Assembly: GCA_001803645.1 (NCBI GenBank)
Contig: MHDW01000103.1
Coordinates: 1-5,570 of the forward strand
Direction of reading: 5' to 3'
From: Nitrospirae bacterium GWC2_42_7
GTDB taxonomy: Bacteria > Nitrospirota > Thermodesulfovibrionia > Thermodesulfovibrionales > UBA6898
Length of the DNA stretch: 5,570 bases
The notes below the pieces were generated by a model. It was not told the DNA's origin, made no database searches, and worked only from the letters and a program-made list of their open reading frames with translations. Position numbers and translations under genes: made by a program. This document shows positions 1 through 4,613 of the stretch, piece after piece. Positions within the stretch are counted from its first letter, which is position 1; each line of letters starts with the position of its first letter.

Positions 1-389
1 ATTTTTTTGACCCTATTTTTTCGCCAGGCCCATACCTGAGGGCTTACATAGTAGAGAATTTTTATATTCAATTTCCTTGCCTCTGCAGCAAGCCTGAGAT
101 TGAAATCAGGATAGTCAATAAGCACAAGCACCTGAGGCCTCTCTTTTAACAAAGCCTCCACAGCCTTGCGGAAAGTTTCTTTTAATGCTTTAAGGGAAGA
201 AATTGCTTCTAAAATTCCAAAGGCGCTGGATATGCCTGAGATCAGTTCAACACCGGCCTGATCCATCCTCTCGCCGCCGACTCCTATTATCCTTACATCA
301 GGATTTCGTTTCTTAAGAGCGACCGCCAACAGAGATCCGTAAAGTTCCCCGGAAGTTTCTCCGGATACGATCATTATGGTGTCAGGCAT
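1..389 (-). CDS. lpxB: Lipid-A-disaccharide synthase LpxB, N-terminal part (cut by left window edge)
   Basis: LpxB is a GT19-family glycosyltransferase at the inner face of the cytoplasmic membrane. It condenses UDP-2,3-diacylglucosamine with lipid X to give the lipid A disaccharide and UDP. Reading from the ATG at 389 gives 129 residues before the edge, about a third of the usual ~380. Family hallmarks are in order: SGETSGELYG (9-18, the glycine-rich first loop), GVGGERM (36-42), IDYPDFNLRL (91-100) and YYVSPQVWAWR (113-123). The start codon lies inside the end of the upstream aminotransferase gene (8-nt overlap, frame shifted) and has no strong Shine-Dalgarno, so translational coupling is likely. 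The family call is very secure. The missing C-terminal half carries much of the nucleotide-sugar site and cannot be checked. If the lipid A precursor is GlcNAc3N-based, as the neighbours suggest, this enzyme should accept amide-linked acyl chains at position 3. Confidence 0.96.
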   Translation of the reverse strand, partial: MPDTIMIVSGETSGELYGSLLAVALKKRNPDVRIIGVGGERMDQAGVELISGISSAFGILEAISSLKALKETFRKAVEALLKERPQVLVLIDYPDFNLRLAAEARKLNIKILYYVSPQVWAWRKNRVKK

Positions 390-1470
390 TGTTGATCGCT
401 TCAGCAACTTCTTTTATTGCTGATTCGTCAAGCTCCGGATACATAGGGAGTGAAAGCACGGTATCAGCCGCGTTTTCTGCAACAGGAAAATCTCCTTTTT
501 TGTATCCGAGGTATTTTAATGCCTCCTGAAGGTGAAGTGGAATCGGGTAATAGACTACAGATGAGATATTCTTTTCGCGGAGGATATTCTGTAACTCGCT
601 ACGTCTTGAACTGCGTATTGTATATTGGTGATAGACGTGTGTATTGCCGGGTCTTTCAACAGGTTTTTCGATCTTGGCAGAAATGAGTTTATTGTACAGG
701 GCTGCTTTTTCTCTCCGTTTTGCGTTATATTCATCGATTCTTTTGAATTTCACGAGAAGTATGCCTGCCTGCATATCATCAAGCCTGCTATTAAAGCCAA
801 TGGCCTCATGCTTATAAGCCCCCTTTGATCCGTGGTTCCTGTACATTCTTATCTCATCTGCTATTGATGGATCATCCACAATGATCATTCCGCCGTCTCC
901 AAATGCGCCGAGGTTCTTTGAAGGATAGAAACTGAAACATCCTGCATCTCCGAAGCTCCCTGCTCTTTTCCCATTGATTGCAGCGCCAAAGGACTGCGCA
1001 CAGTCTTCAATCACCTTAAGGTTATGCTTTTTTGCGATAGCATTGATCTTCTCCATGTCAGCAGGATGTCCGAATATATGCACAGGAATTATCGCCTTTG
1101 TGTTTTTTGTTATCTTCTCCTCTATTTTTTTCGGGTCGATATTCATTGTGTCCGGCTCAAGGTCAACAAATACCGGTTTTGCTCCAACATAAAGGATAGC
1201 TTCCGCAGTTGCAAAAAAAGTAAAAGGAGTTGTGATAACCTCATCTCCTTGCCCTACGCCGAGCGCTTTTATTGCAAGATGAAGCGCATCAGTGCCGGAT
1301 GCTACGCCTAAACCTTCTTTAACACCGTGATACTCTGCGATCTTTTTTTCGAGTTCAACAACCCTTGGGCCGAGTATATACTGTGTGCTTTCGAGAATAC
1401 CTGTCAGCATCTCGATGACCTCATCTTTTATCTCTATGAACTGCTTTTTTAAATCAACCATTGGGACCAT
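382..1470 (-). CDS. gnnB: DegT/DnrJ/EryC1/StrS aminotransferase, probable UDP-3-keto-GlcNAc 3-aminotransferase GnnB
   Basis: A PLP-dependent sugar aminotransferase, 362 residues, normal full length for the family. Visible motifs: the N-terminal VDLKKQF (5-11), SGTDAL (58-63, cofactor phosphate binding), TTPFTFFATAEA (80-91), EDCAQSFGA (155-163, with the Asp that contacts the PLP ring nitrogen) and FYPSKNLGAFGDGG (181-194) with K185 as the Schiff-base lysine. All expected catalytic residues are present. The gene starts 3 nt after the oxidoreductase stop and overlaps lpxB by 8 nt. That placement points to the GnnB reaction: L-glutamate-dependent amination of the 3-keto sugar made by GnnA, giving UDP-GlcNAc3N for lipid A. 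The family is certain; the substrate is inferred from context. WbpE/WlbC-type O-antigen aminotransferases are the alternative. The start at 1470 has GGAG about 10 nt upstream, inside the end of gnnA; the Met at residue 4 is a possible alternative start. Confidence 0.88.
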   Translation of the reverse strand: MVPMVDLKKQFIEIKDEVIEMLTGILESTQYILGPRVVELEKKIAEYHGVKEGLGVASGTDALHLAIKALGVGQGDEVITTPFTFFATAEAILYVGAKPVFVDLEPDTMNIDPKKIEEKITKNTKAIIPVHIFGHPADMEKINAIAKKHNLKVIEDCAQSFGAAINGKRAGSFGDAGCFSFYPSKNLGAFGDGGMIIVDDPSIADEIRMYRNHGSKGAYKHEAIGFNSRLDDMQAGILLVKFKRIDEYNAKRREKAALYNKLISAKIEKPVERPGNTHVYHQYTIRSSRRSELQNILREKNISSVVYYPIPLHLQEALKYLGYKKGDFPVAENAADTVLSLPMYPELDESAIKEVAEAINNA

Positions 1471-1473
1471 GCT

Positions 1474-2397
1474 TTAATTTCTCCGATTTTCTTTTATAAT
1501 TTCTGTTATCTTTAGCGCAGTATCGAGCGCGTTCATCGCTTCTGTGCCTGAGACCATAGGCCTCTTCCTTGTTTTAACGCATTCTATAAAATCTTTCAAT
1601 TCCTCTTTCAGCGGCTCTTTCTTTTCAGGACTCATAACCTCTGCTGAGAGTTCTTCTCCTGACTTGGAATACCGGGTTACCGCCTGATTCTGATAATCAA
1701 CAGCAATATACGAATCATCCTGAAATATCCTCAGGCTCCTCTGTTTTTCAGAAGAGATCCTGCTTGCGGTCAGCAATGCTCCGCATCCGTTTTCGAATTC
1801 GAGCCAGGCCCTTGCCAAGTCTATCTTCTCTGTCATAAGCGATTCCCCTGAAGCCTTGATCCCGACAAGTCTGGCGCGGACCAGACTGAATATAATGTCA
1901 ATGTCGTGTATCATCAGGTCGAGCGTGATATCAACGTCTGTTCCCCTGCCGAGAAAAGGCGACAGGCGATCAGCCTCAATAAATCTCGGCGTAGTTGTCA
2001 TTTTTGAGGCTGCGCTCACAGCCGGATTGTATCTTTCGAGGTGTCCAACTTGCAGGATGAGGTTCTTCTTTGCAGCCGCTTCAATGATCTCTTTTGCCTC
2101 AATAATGTTCTGTGTTATAGGTTTCTCAACAAGGATATCCTTCCCTGCTTTCAAACATTCAAGGGCAATATCACGGTGAGTTATAGTAGGGGTTACGATG
2201 CTGACAGCATCGCATATCCCGAGCATCTCAGAATAGTCTGAAAAATACCTGCAGCCGTATTTTGAACCTATCTCTTCAGCCCTGCTGCTGTCAAAATCAG
2301 AAACAGCAGCCAGTTCTACATCTTTTAGTTCTGAATAAATCCTTGCATGGTGCTGCCCAAGATAGCCGACACCTATTACGCCAACCCGCACTGCCAT
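1474..2397 (-). CDS. gnnA: Gfo/Idh/MocA-family NAD-dependent dehydrogenase, probable UDP-GlcNAc 3-dehydrogenase GnnA
   Basis: A cytoplasmic Rossmann-fold sugar dehydrogenase, 307 residues from the chosen start. The dinucleotide-binding loop is GVGYLG (9-14), with D34 at the end of the second strand (AVSDFD). The family's EKP motif is at 91-93, with K92 the usual catalytic lysine. GHLERYNP (118-125) and D160-xxx-H164-D165 belong to the substrate site and C-terminal sheet. The frame stays open upstream to an ATG at 2478, but those 27 extra residues come from the hairpin-rich repeat and look unlike any family N-terminus. The ATG at 2397 has AGGAG at a 5-nt spacing and begins MAVRVGVIGVG as expected. 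Followed 3 nt later by the aminotransferase and then lpxB, it most likely oxidises the 3-OH of UDP-GlcNAc for GlcNAc3N-type lipid A. WlbA/WbpB-like oxidases acting on UDP-GlcNAcA are the alternative. Family certain, substrate inferred. Confidence 0.87.
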   Translation of the reverse strand: MAVRVGVIGVGYLGQHHARIYSELKDVELAAVSDFDSSRAEEIGSKYGCRYFSDYSEMLGICDAVSIVTPTITHRDIALECLKAGKDILVEKPITQNIIEAKEIIEAAAKKNLILQVGHLERYNPAVSAASKMTTTPRFIEADRLSPFLGRGTDVDITLDLMIHDIDIIFSLVRARLVGIKASGESLMTEKIDLARAWLEFENGCGALLTASRISSEKQRSLRIFQDDSYIAVDYQNQAVTRYSKSGEELSAEVMSPEKKEPLKEELKDFIECVKTRKRPMVSGTEAMNALDTALKITEIIKENRRN

Positions 2398-2402
2398 ATT
2401 TT

Positions 2403-2407
2403 CTCCT
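2403..2407 (-). promoter_or_regulatory. Ribosome binding site that fixes the gnnA start
   Basis: On the minus strand AGGAG sits 5 nt before the ATG at 2397. It supports this start over the in-frame ATG at 2478, which lies in the loop of a stem-loop in the upstream repeat. The site is only one base away from the end of the repeat-like element that begins at 2409. Confidence 0.75.
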
Positions 2408-2408
2408 G

Positions 2409-2543
2409 ATTTATGCTGAGCAACATAAGTTCGCATACCTTTGTTGCTCCTTATCTCGTCGCTGCGGCGTACCACCAAGTACGCCTCTCTCCTCGACTTC
2501 GTTGCGCCGCGGTCTGCTTTCTTCTGCCGCTCAGCACATAAAT
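2409..2543. repeat. Hairpin-rich repeat-like element in the leader of gnnA (possible MITE or dispersed intergenic repeat)
   Basis: The outer arms are inverted copies of each other: 2409-2421 (ATTTATGCTGAGC) matches the complement of 2529-2543 apart from a 2-base insertion. Inside are two smaller stems: GAGCAACA/TGTTGCTC (2418-2425 with 2442-2449, 16-base loop) and GGCGTAC/GTACGCC (2466-2472 with 2479-2485, 6-base loop). The segment is more G+C-rich than its surroundings and contains no convincing gene, although it leaves long open frames on both strands (the false gnnA extension and a plus-strand frame). Terminal inverted arms plus internal palindromes suggest a small non-autonomous mobile element or a dispersed repeat. 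No flanking target-site duplication is evident. It will be transcribed as the 5' leader of gnnA if the promoter lies upstream, so it could fold beside the ribosome binding site. The structure is seen; its mobility and copy number are not shown. Confidence 0.55.
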
Positions 2544-2685
2544 TGCTATCTGTCGAGTATGGTTTGCCTGATATTTTGCACTATAAACCGCTTTTTCAGC
2601 AAGAAATAAGGGGGAGGTGATGTTGCGTTGATGGGAGGTTAATTAAAGACTTGTGTACCCTTGCTATCAGCCGGTTTCCGGCAAA
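2544..2685. other. Non-coding spacer between toxin gene and gnnA-side repeat
   Basis: No credible gene on either strand. It carries a short perfect hairpin GCCGG-TTT-CCGGC (2670-2682) just after the toxin stop. No run of T follows in the minus direction, so it is not a convincing intrinsic terminator. A purine-rich stretch around 2608-2640 resembles ribosome binding sites but leads into no open frame. A promoter for gnnA-gnnB-lpxB could lie here or in the repeat, but no clear -35/-10 pair was found. Confidence 0.5.
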
Positions 2686-3048
2686 TTACTTTCTCCTGAA
2701 TCTAAGTTTCCCTGGTTCAATAATAATTAAATTGCCAGTAAAGTCAATCTGTGTAAGGGTTGCAAACGCTTTGATTATTTGATTGTTTAATTCTAAAGTG
2801 GATATCTCATTAGGGAAATGAGCAATTACAATGCCTGAGTGACTACCGACAGGAAAGTGCAAGAGGTTTCCAAAGCCCAGATCACCGGTTAAAATAACGG
2901 CTTTTTCTTGTTGAGCAAACTTAAATACTTCATTATCACTTTTCCCCCTTAATCCCACATCGCGAACATCTAACGCCTCATAACCGTTGGCCCTTAAAAT
3001 CTTTGCTGTTGATCGAGGCATGTCCTCATCAATCACAAACTTAATCAT
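2686..3048 (-). CDS. DUF5615 PIN-like toxin of a type II toxin-antitoxin pair
   Basis: A 120-residue protein of the DUF5615 (VapC45/Mut7-C-like) PIN-like family, a usual full length. It starts MIKFVIDEDMP, with D7, E8 and D9 forming the first acidic cluster. The middle has DVRDVGLRGKSDNEV (27-41), with D30 and D38. LTGDLGFGN (53-61) carries the conserved D56. These acidic residues are those expected to bind metal in a PIN-type RNase, so the nuclease site looks intact. The basic tail is KLRFRRK. The ATG lies one base after the antitoxin stop and lacks a good Shine-Dalgarno, which suggests translational coupling and so controlled toxin output. Pairing with an upstream DUF433 gene is the standard arrangement. 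The family call is strong; RNA targets and actual toxicity are unknown. Confidence 0.88.
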   Translation of the reverse strand: MIKFVIDEDMPRSTAKILRANGYEALDVRDVGLRGKSDNEVFKFAQQEKAVILTGDLGFGNLLHFPVGSHSGIVIAHFPNEISTLELNNQIIKAFATLTQIDFTGNLIIIEPGKLRFRRK

Positions 3049-3049
3049 T

Positions 3050-3274
3050 TTAAGCTATAGCTCTGACTTCTTCTTCTGATATGTGTTTTGCAGCATAATC
3101 CAACACAGCCAGTATGTCTTCTTTTATAAGGTCATATTCCTGAATAACCTCTTCATAAGTCATTCCTCCGGCCAGCTTGCCAAGAATAAGGTCTACAGGG
3201 ACACGAGTCCCTTTTACTACAGGCTTCCCAAATCTGACTTTCTCATCTATTGTAATTCTCGGAGCAATTTCCAT
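3050..3274 (-). CDS. DUF433 (VapB45-like) antitoxin
   Basis: A 74-residue DUF433 protein, the short antitoxin partner of DUF5615 toxins. The family signature is clear: RITIDEKVRFGKPVVKGTRV (residues 6-25), with the invariant G-KP-hydrophobic-(I/V)-(K/R)-GTR core, then VDLILGKLAGGMTYEEVIQEY (27-47) forming a helix-turn-helix-like region, then an acidic C-terminal helix. DUF433 proteins bind DNA and are thought to block the toxin and repress their own operon. The start at 3274 has AGGAGG at a 7-nt spacing, far stronger than the toxin's initiation signal, which fits excess antitoxin synthesis. It is the first gene of a two-gene unit, one base from the toxin ATG. The family is certain; autoregulation is inferred from related systems. 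Confidence 0.9.
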   Translation of the reverse strand: MEIAPRITIDEKVRFGKPVVKGTRVPVDLILGKLAGGMTYEEVIQEYDLIKEDILAVLDYAAKHISEEEVRAIA

Positions 3275-3281
3275 AACACCA

Positions 3282-3298
3282 CCTCCTGTTAAATTATA
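3282..3298 (-). promoter_or_regulatory. Antitoxin ribosome binding site and candidate -10 box
   Basis: On the minus strand TATAAT (3298-3293) is a perfect -10 hexamer. It is followed closely by AGGAGG (3287-3282) and the ATG at 3274. No good -35 hexamer sits at 16-18 nt upstream. If this -10 box is used, the transcript would start at about 3286 with a leader of only about 12 bases, partly eating into the Shine-Dalgarno. The ribosome binding site is secure; the promoter is tentative. Confidence 0.4.
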
Positions 3299-3303
3299 GC
3301 AGA

Positions 3304-3317
3304 TTAATATTTATTAA
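3304..3317. promoter_or_regulatory. Short inverted repeat, candidate operator for the toxin-antitoxin unit
   Basis: TTAATA-TT-TATTAA is a perfect 6-bp inverted repeat lying just upstream of the candidate -10 box of the antitoxin gene. That is where an autorepressing antitoxin would bind. The sequence is pure A/T, so it could easily arise by chance. Confidence 0.25.
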
Positions 3318-3422
3318 AACTGTCGTAACTGTCTCAGAGAAAAGAGCTCTGCGTCATAATTATTTAATTATTTCCCAGCCTATCATGACTTCTTTCTCCA
3401 CCGCAGCTCATGCTTAGATTCT

Positions 3423-3463
3423 CCTCGGCGAATCCGCCTTAGTGCGGACAAGCGGGAATGACA
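3423..3463. repeat. Dispersed intergenic repeat remnant with GTCATTCCCGC-type end
   Basis: The right end (3452-3463) reads on the minus strand as TGTCATTCCCGC, the start of a dispersed palindromic repeat common between genes in many Nitrospirota and Deltaproteobacteria. Inward lie two overlapping small stems: TCCGC/GCGGA (3433-3437 with 3444-3448) and GGCG/CGCC (3427-3430 with 3435-3438). A matching GCGGGAA-type partner arm is missing, so it looks degraded. The assignment rests on motif memory and local G+C contrast; copy number was not tested. Confidence 0.45.
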
Positions 3464-3570
3464 CTAAAAAAATTCAGATGCTTGTGGACTATTTTGTTCA
3501 ATATACGTGACATTTAATAGTAATTATGGCAAATTGTTAAGTATATTAATCAATTAAACCATGTTATTAA

Positions 3571-3733
3571 GCGATTGGCAAAGGACTAAAAGAACAAAAG
3601 AAGCAGCACAAACTTTCACAGGCAGAACTTGCCCAAAAGACAGGCATCAGCCTTGCTGTCAGCCATAAGCAATGCGCTTGGAAAGATTGCCAGGGCTTCA
3701 AAATACTTGCAAAACAGTCTGTTTTATCTATAA
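3571..3733 (+). pseudogene. Frameshifted XRE-type helix-turn-helix remnant
   Basis: Reading from 3571 gives AIGKGLKEQKKQ followed by HKLSQAELAQKTGISLA. This is a recognisable start of an XRE/Cro-type helix-turn-helix domain (GLSQ-ELA-KTGIS pattern). A stop codon (TAA, 3568-3570) sits directly before it and there is no in-frame start. Near 3658 the family-like reading shifts to another frame: SAISNALGKIARASKYLQNS continues to a TAA at 3731-3733. That second part resembles the recognition helix and following helix (IS-x-GKIxRASK). So the gene has lost its start and carries a frameshift. The original frame instead runs on open into trpC. Such regulators often accompany toxin-antitoxin or mobile loci, and it may be debris of one. 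The HTH similarity is clear in the first half and weaker in the second. Confidence 0.6.
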
Positions 3734-3741
3734 AATTCTTC

Positions 3742-4527
3742 ATGTCCATATTGCAGGCAATCCTTGAGGGAAAAAGAAATCGGCTTTCCTATTCAAAGTC
3801 AAAGATCACTCTTACAGAACTCAAGTCAAAGATTGCAAACATTGAGAGGCCAAGAAATTTTCAGGCTGCGATAAAAAAGGATTCCGGCAGTATAAGAATG
3901 ATCGCTGAGATTAAGAAGTCTTCTCCATCCAAGGGCTTGATAAGATGCAACTTTGATCACAAGAAAATATCCGAAGTATATGCTGAGAAAAAGGTGGACG
4001 CGATATCAGTCTTGACTGAAGAGGATTTTTTTCAGGGCAAACTGGAATTTCTTGCTGATGCAAAAAATATCGCCTCCTGTCCTGTGCTGAGAAAGGATTT
4101 TATTTTCGATGAATATCAGATATACGAAGCAAGGGCAAATCAGGCTGACGCTGTGCTGCTTATCGCAGCCATACTTGAGATGAATCAGGCAGGGGAATAT
4201 CTGCACCTGGTTAATGAACTTGGAATGTCAGCGCTCTTTGAAGTGCATGATCATGCAGAGCTCGAAATTCCTCTGAAGCTTGAAGCCCCGATTATCGGGA
4301 TAAACAACAGGAACCTCAAGACATTCCAGATAGACCTTGGAACATCAATAAAACTGAAGAAAGAAATTCCGGCGAACAGAATCGTTGTAGCTGAAAGCGG
4401 TATTGATACAAGGGATGATGTCATAAGGCTTCAGGATGCAGGCATAGACGCTATGCTCATAGGAACATCCTTCATGAGATCAGCAAATATCGGCAGTAAG
4501 ATAGATGAACTAAGAGGGATCGAATAA
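3742..4527 (+). CDS. trpC: Indole-3-glycerol phosphate synthase TrpC
   Basis: TrpC converts CdRP (carboxyphenylamino-deoxyribulose phosphate) to indole-3-glycerol phosphate with loss of CO2 and water, the fourth pathway step from chorismate to tryptophan. The protein is a cytoplasmic TIM barrel of 261 residues, the normal single-domain length, not fused to TrpF. Active-site residues are all present: E56 and K58 in AEIKKSSPSKG, K118 in VLRKDF, E167 in LFEVHD, N188 and R190 in GINNRNL, and E218-S219 in VAESG. The C-terminal MLIGTSFMR is the phosphate-binding region. MSILQAILEGKRNRL matches the usual family N-terminus, which fixes the start at 3742. No Shine-Dalgarno precedes it, and the open frame extends upstream into an HTH remnant, so the original leader may have been replaced. 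It is followed after 86 nt by trpB2 on the same strand. Confidence 0.97.
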   Translation: MSILQAILEGKRNRLSYSKSKITLTELKSKIANIERPRNFQAAIKKDSGSIRMIAEIKKSSPSKGLIRCNFDHKKISEVYAEKKVDAISVLTEEDFFQGKLEFLADAKNIASCPVLRKDFIFDEYQIYEARANQADAVLLIAAILEMNQAGEYLHLVNELGMSALFEVHDHAELEIPLKLEAPIIGINNRNLKTFQIDLGTSIKLKKEIPANRIVVAESGIDTRDDVIRLQDAGIDAMLIGTSFMRSANIGSKIDELRGIE

Positions 4528-4528
4528 A

Positions 4529-4557
4529 TTCTCAATAATCAGGCATTATGTTAAAAT
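4529..4557 (+). promoter_or_regulatory. Candidate promoter for trpB2
   Basis: TTCTCA (4529-4534, 4 of 6 to the -35 consensus) and TAAAAT (4552-4557, 5 of 6 to the -10 consensus) are 17 bp apart. TG at 4549-4550 gives an extended -10 element. Transcription would start near 4564, leaving a leader of about 50 nt before the trpB2 ATG. Its position in the trpC-trpB2 gap would let trpB2 be expressed apart from trpC. The region is A/T-rich, so chance matches are likely. Confidence 0.33.
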
Positions 4558-4613
4558 AAGCCTTAATTGAAATTCCTTTATCTGAATAAAAAATATAACT
4601 TCCGGAGGATTGT

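Larger units (their letters stand above)
3299..3560. other. Divergent intergenic region with no gene
   Basis: This A+T-rich stretch separates the leftward toxin-antitoxin unit from the rightward trp genes. No open frame with a plausible start and family signature was found on either strand. It contains the A/T palindrome at 3304-3317, a tandem AATTATTT-AATTATTT around 3357-3373, the repeat remnant at 3423-3463 and A/T-rich sequence up to the HTH remnant. No clear promoter for trpC could be assigned. Confidence 0.6.

Noticed and set aside
450..1311. Several plus-strand open frames across the aminotransferase gene
   Set aside because: All lie opposite a clearly coding gene with intact PLP motifs; no family signatures or start signals of their own.
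1856..2241. Plus-strand open frames across the dehydrogenase gene
   Set aside because: Antisense shadows of the Gfo/Idh/MocA gene.
2262..2609. Plus-strand open frame of 115 codons
   Set aside because: It covers the antisense of the gnnA 5' end and the palindromic repeat, has no family-like motifs, and its length is explained by repeat sequence lacking stops.
2670..2682. Hairpin GCCGG-TTT-CCGGC after the toxin gene as an intrinsic terminator
   Set aside because: The stem is only 5 bp and no T-run follows in the direction of transcription.
3083..3292. Plus-strand open frame of 69 codons across the antitoxin
   Set aside because: Antisense to a DUF433 gene with strong signature and ribosome binding site.
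3561..3660. Small plus-strand frame beginning with the ATG at 3561
   Set aside because: It is in a different frame from the helix-turn-helix similarity, lacks a ribosome binding site and its translation resembles no family.
3567..3749. Minus-strand open frame of 60 codons
   Set aside because: It is the antisense of the helix-turn-helix remnant; Cys/Ser-rich composition and no ribosome binding site.
4006..4206. Minus-strand open frame inside trpC
   Set aside because: Antisense shadow; Cys-rich with no initiation signal.
3571..4527. A genuine HTH-TrpC fusion protein
   Set aside because: The frame has no start codon before the HTH part, a stop immediately precedes it, and the HTH similarity moves to another frame midway, so degeneration fits better than fusion.
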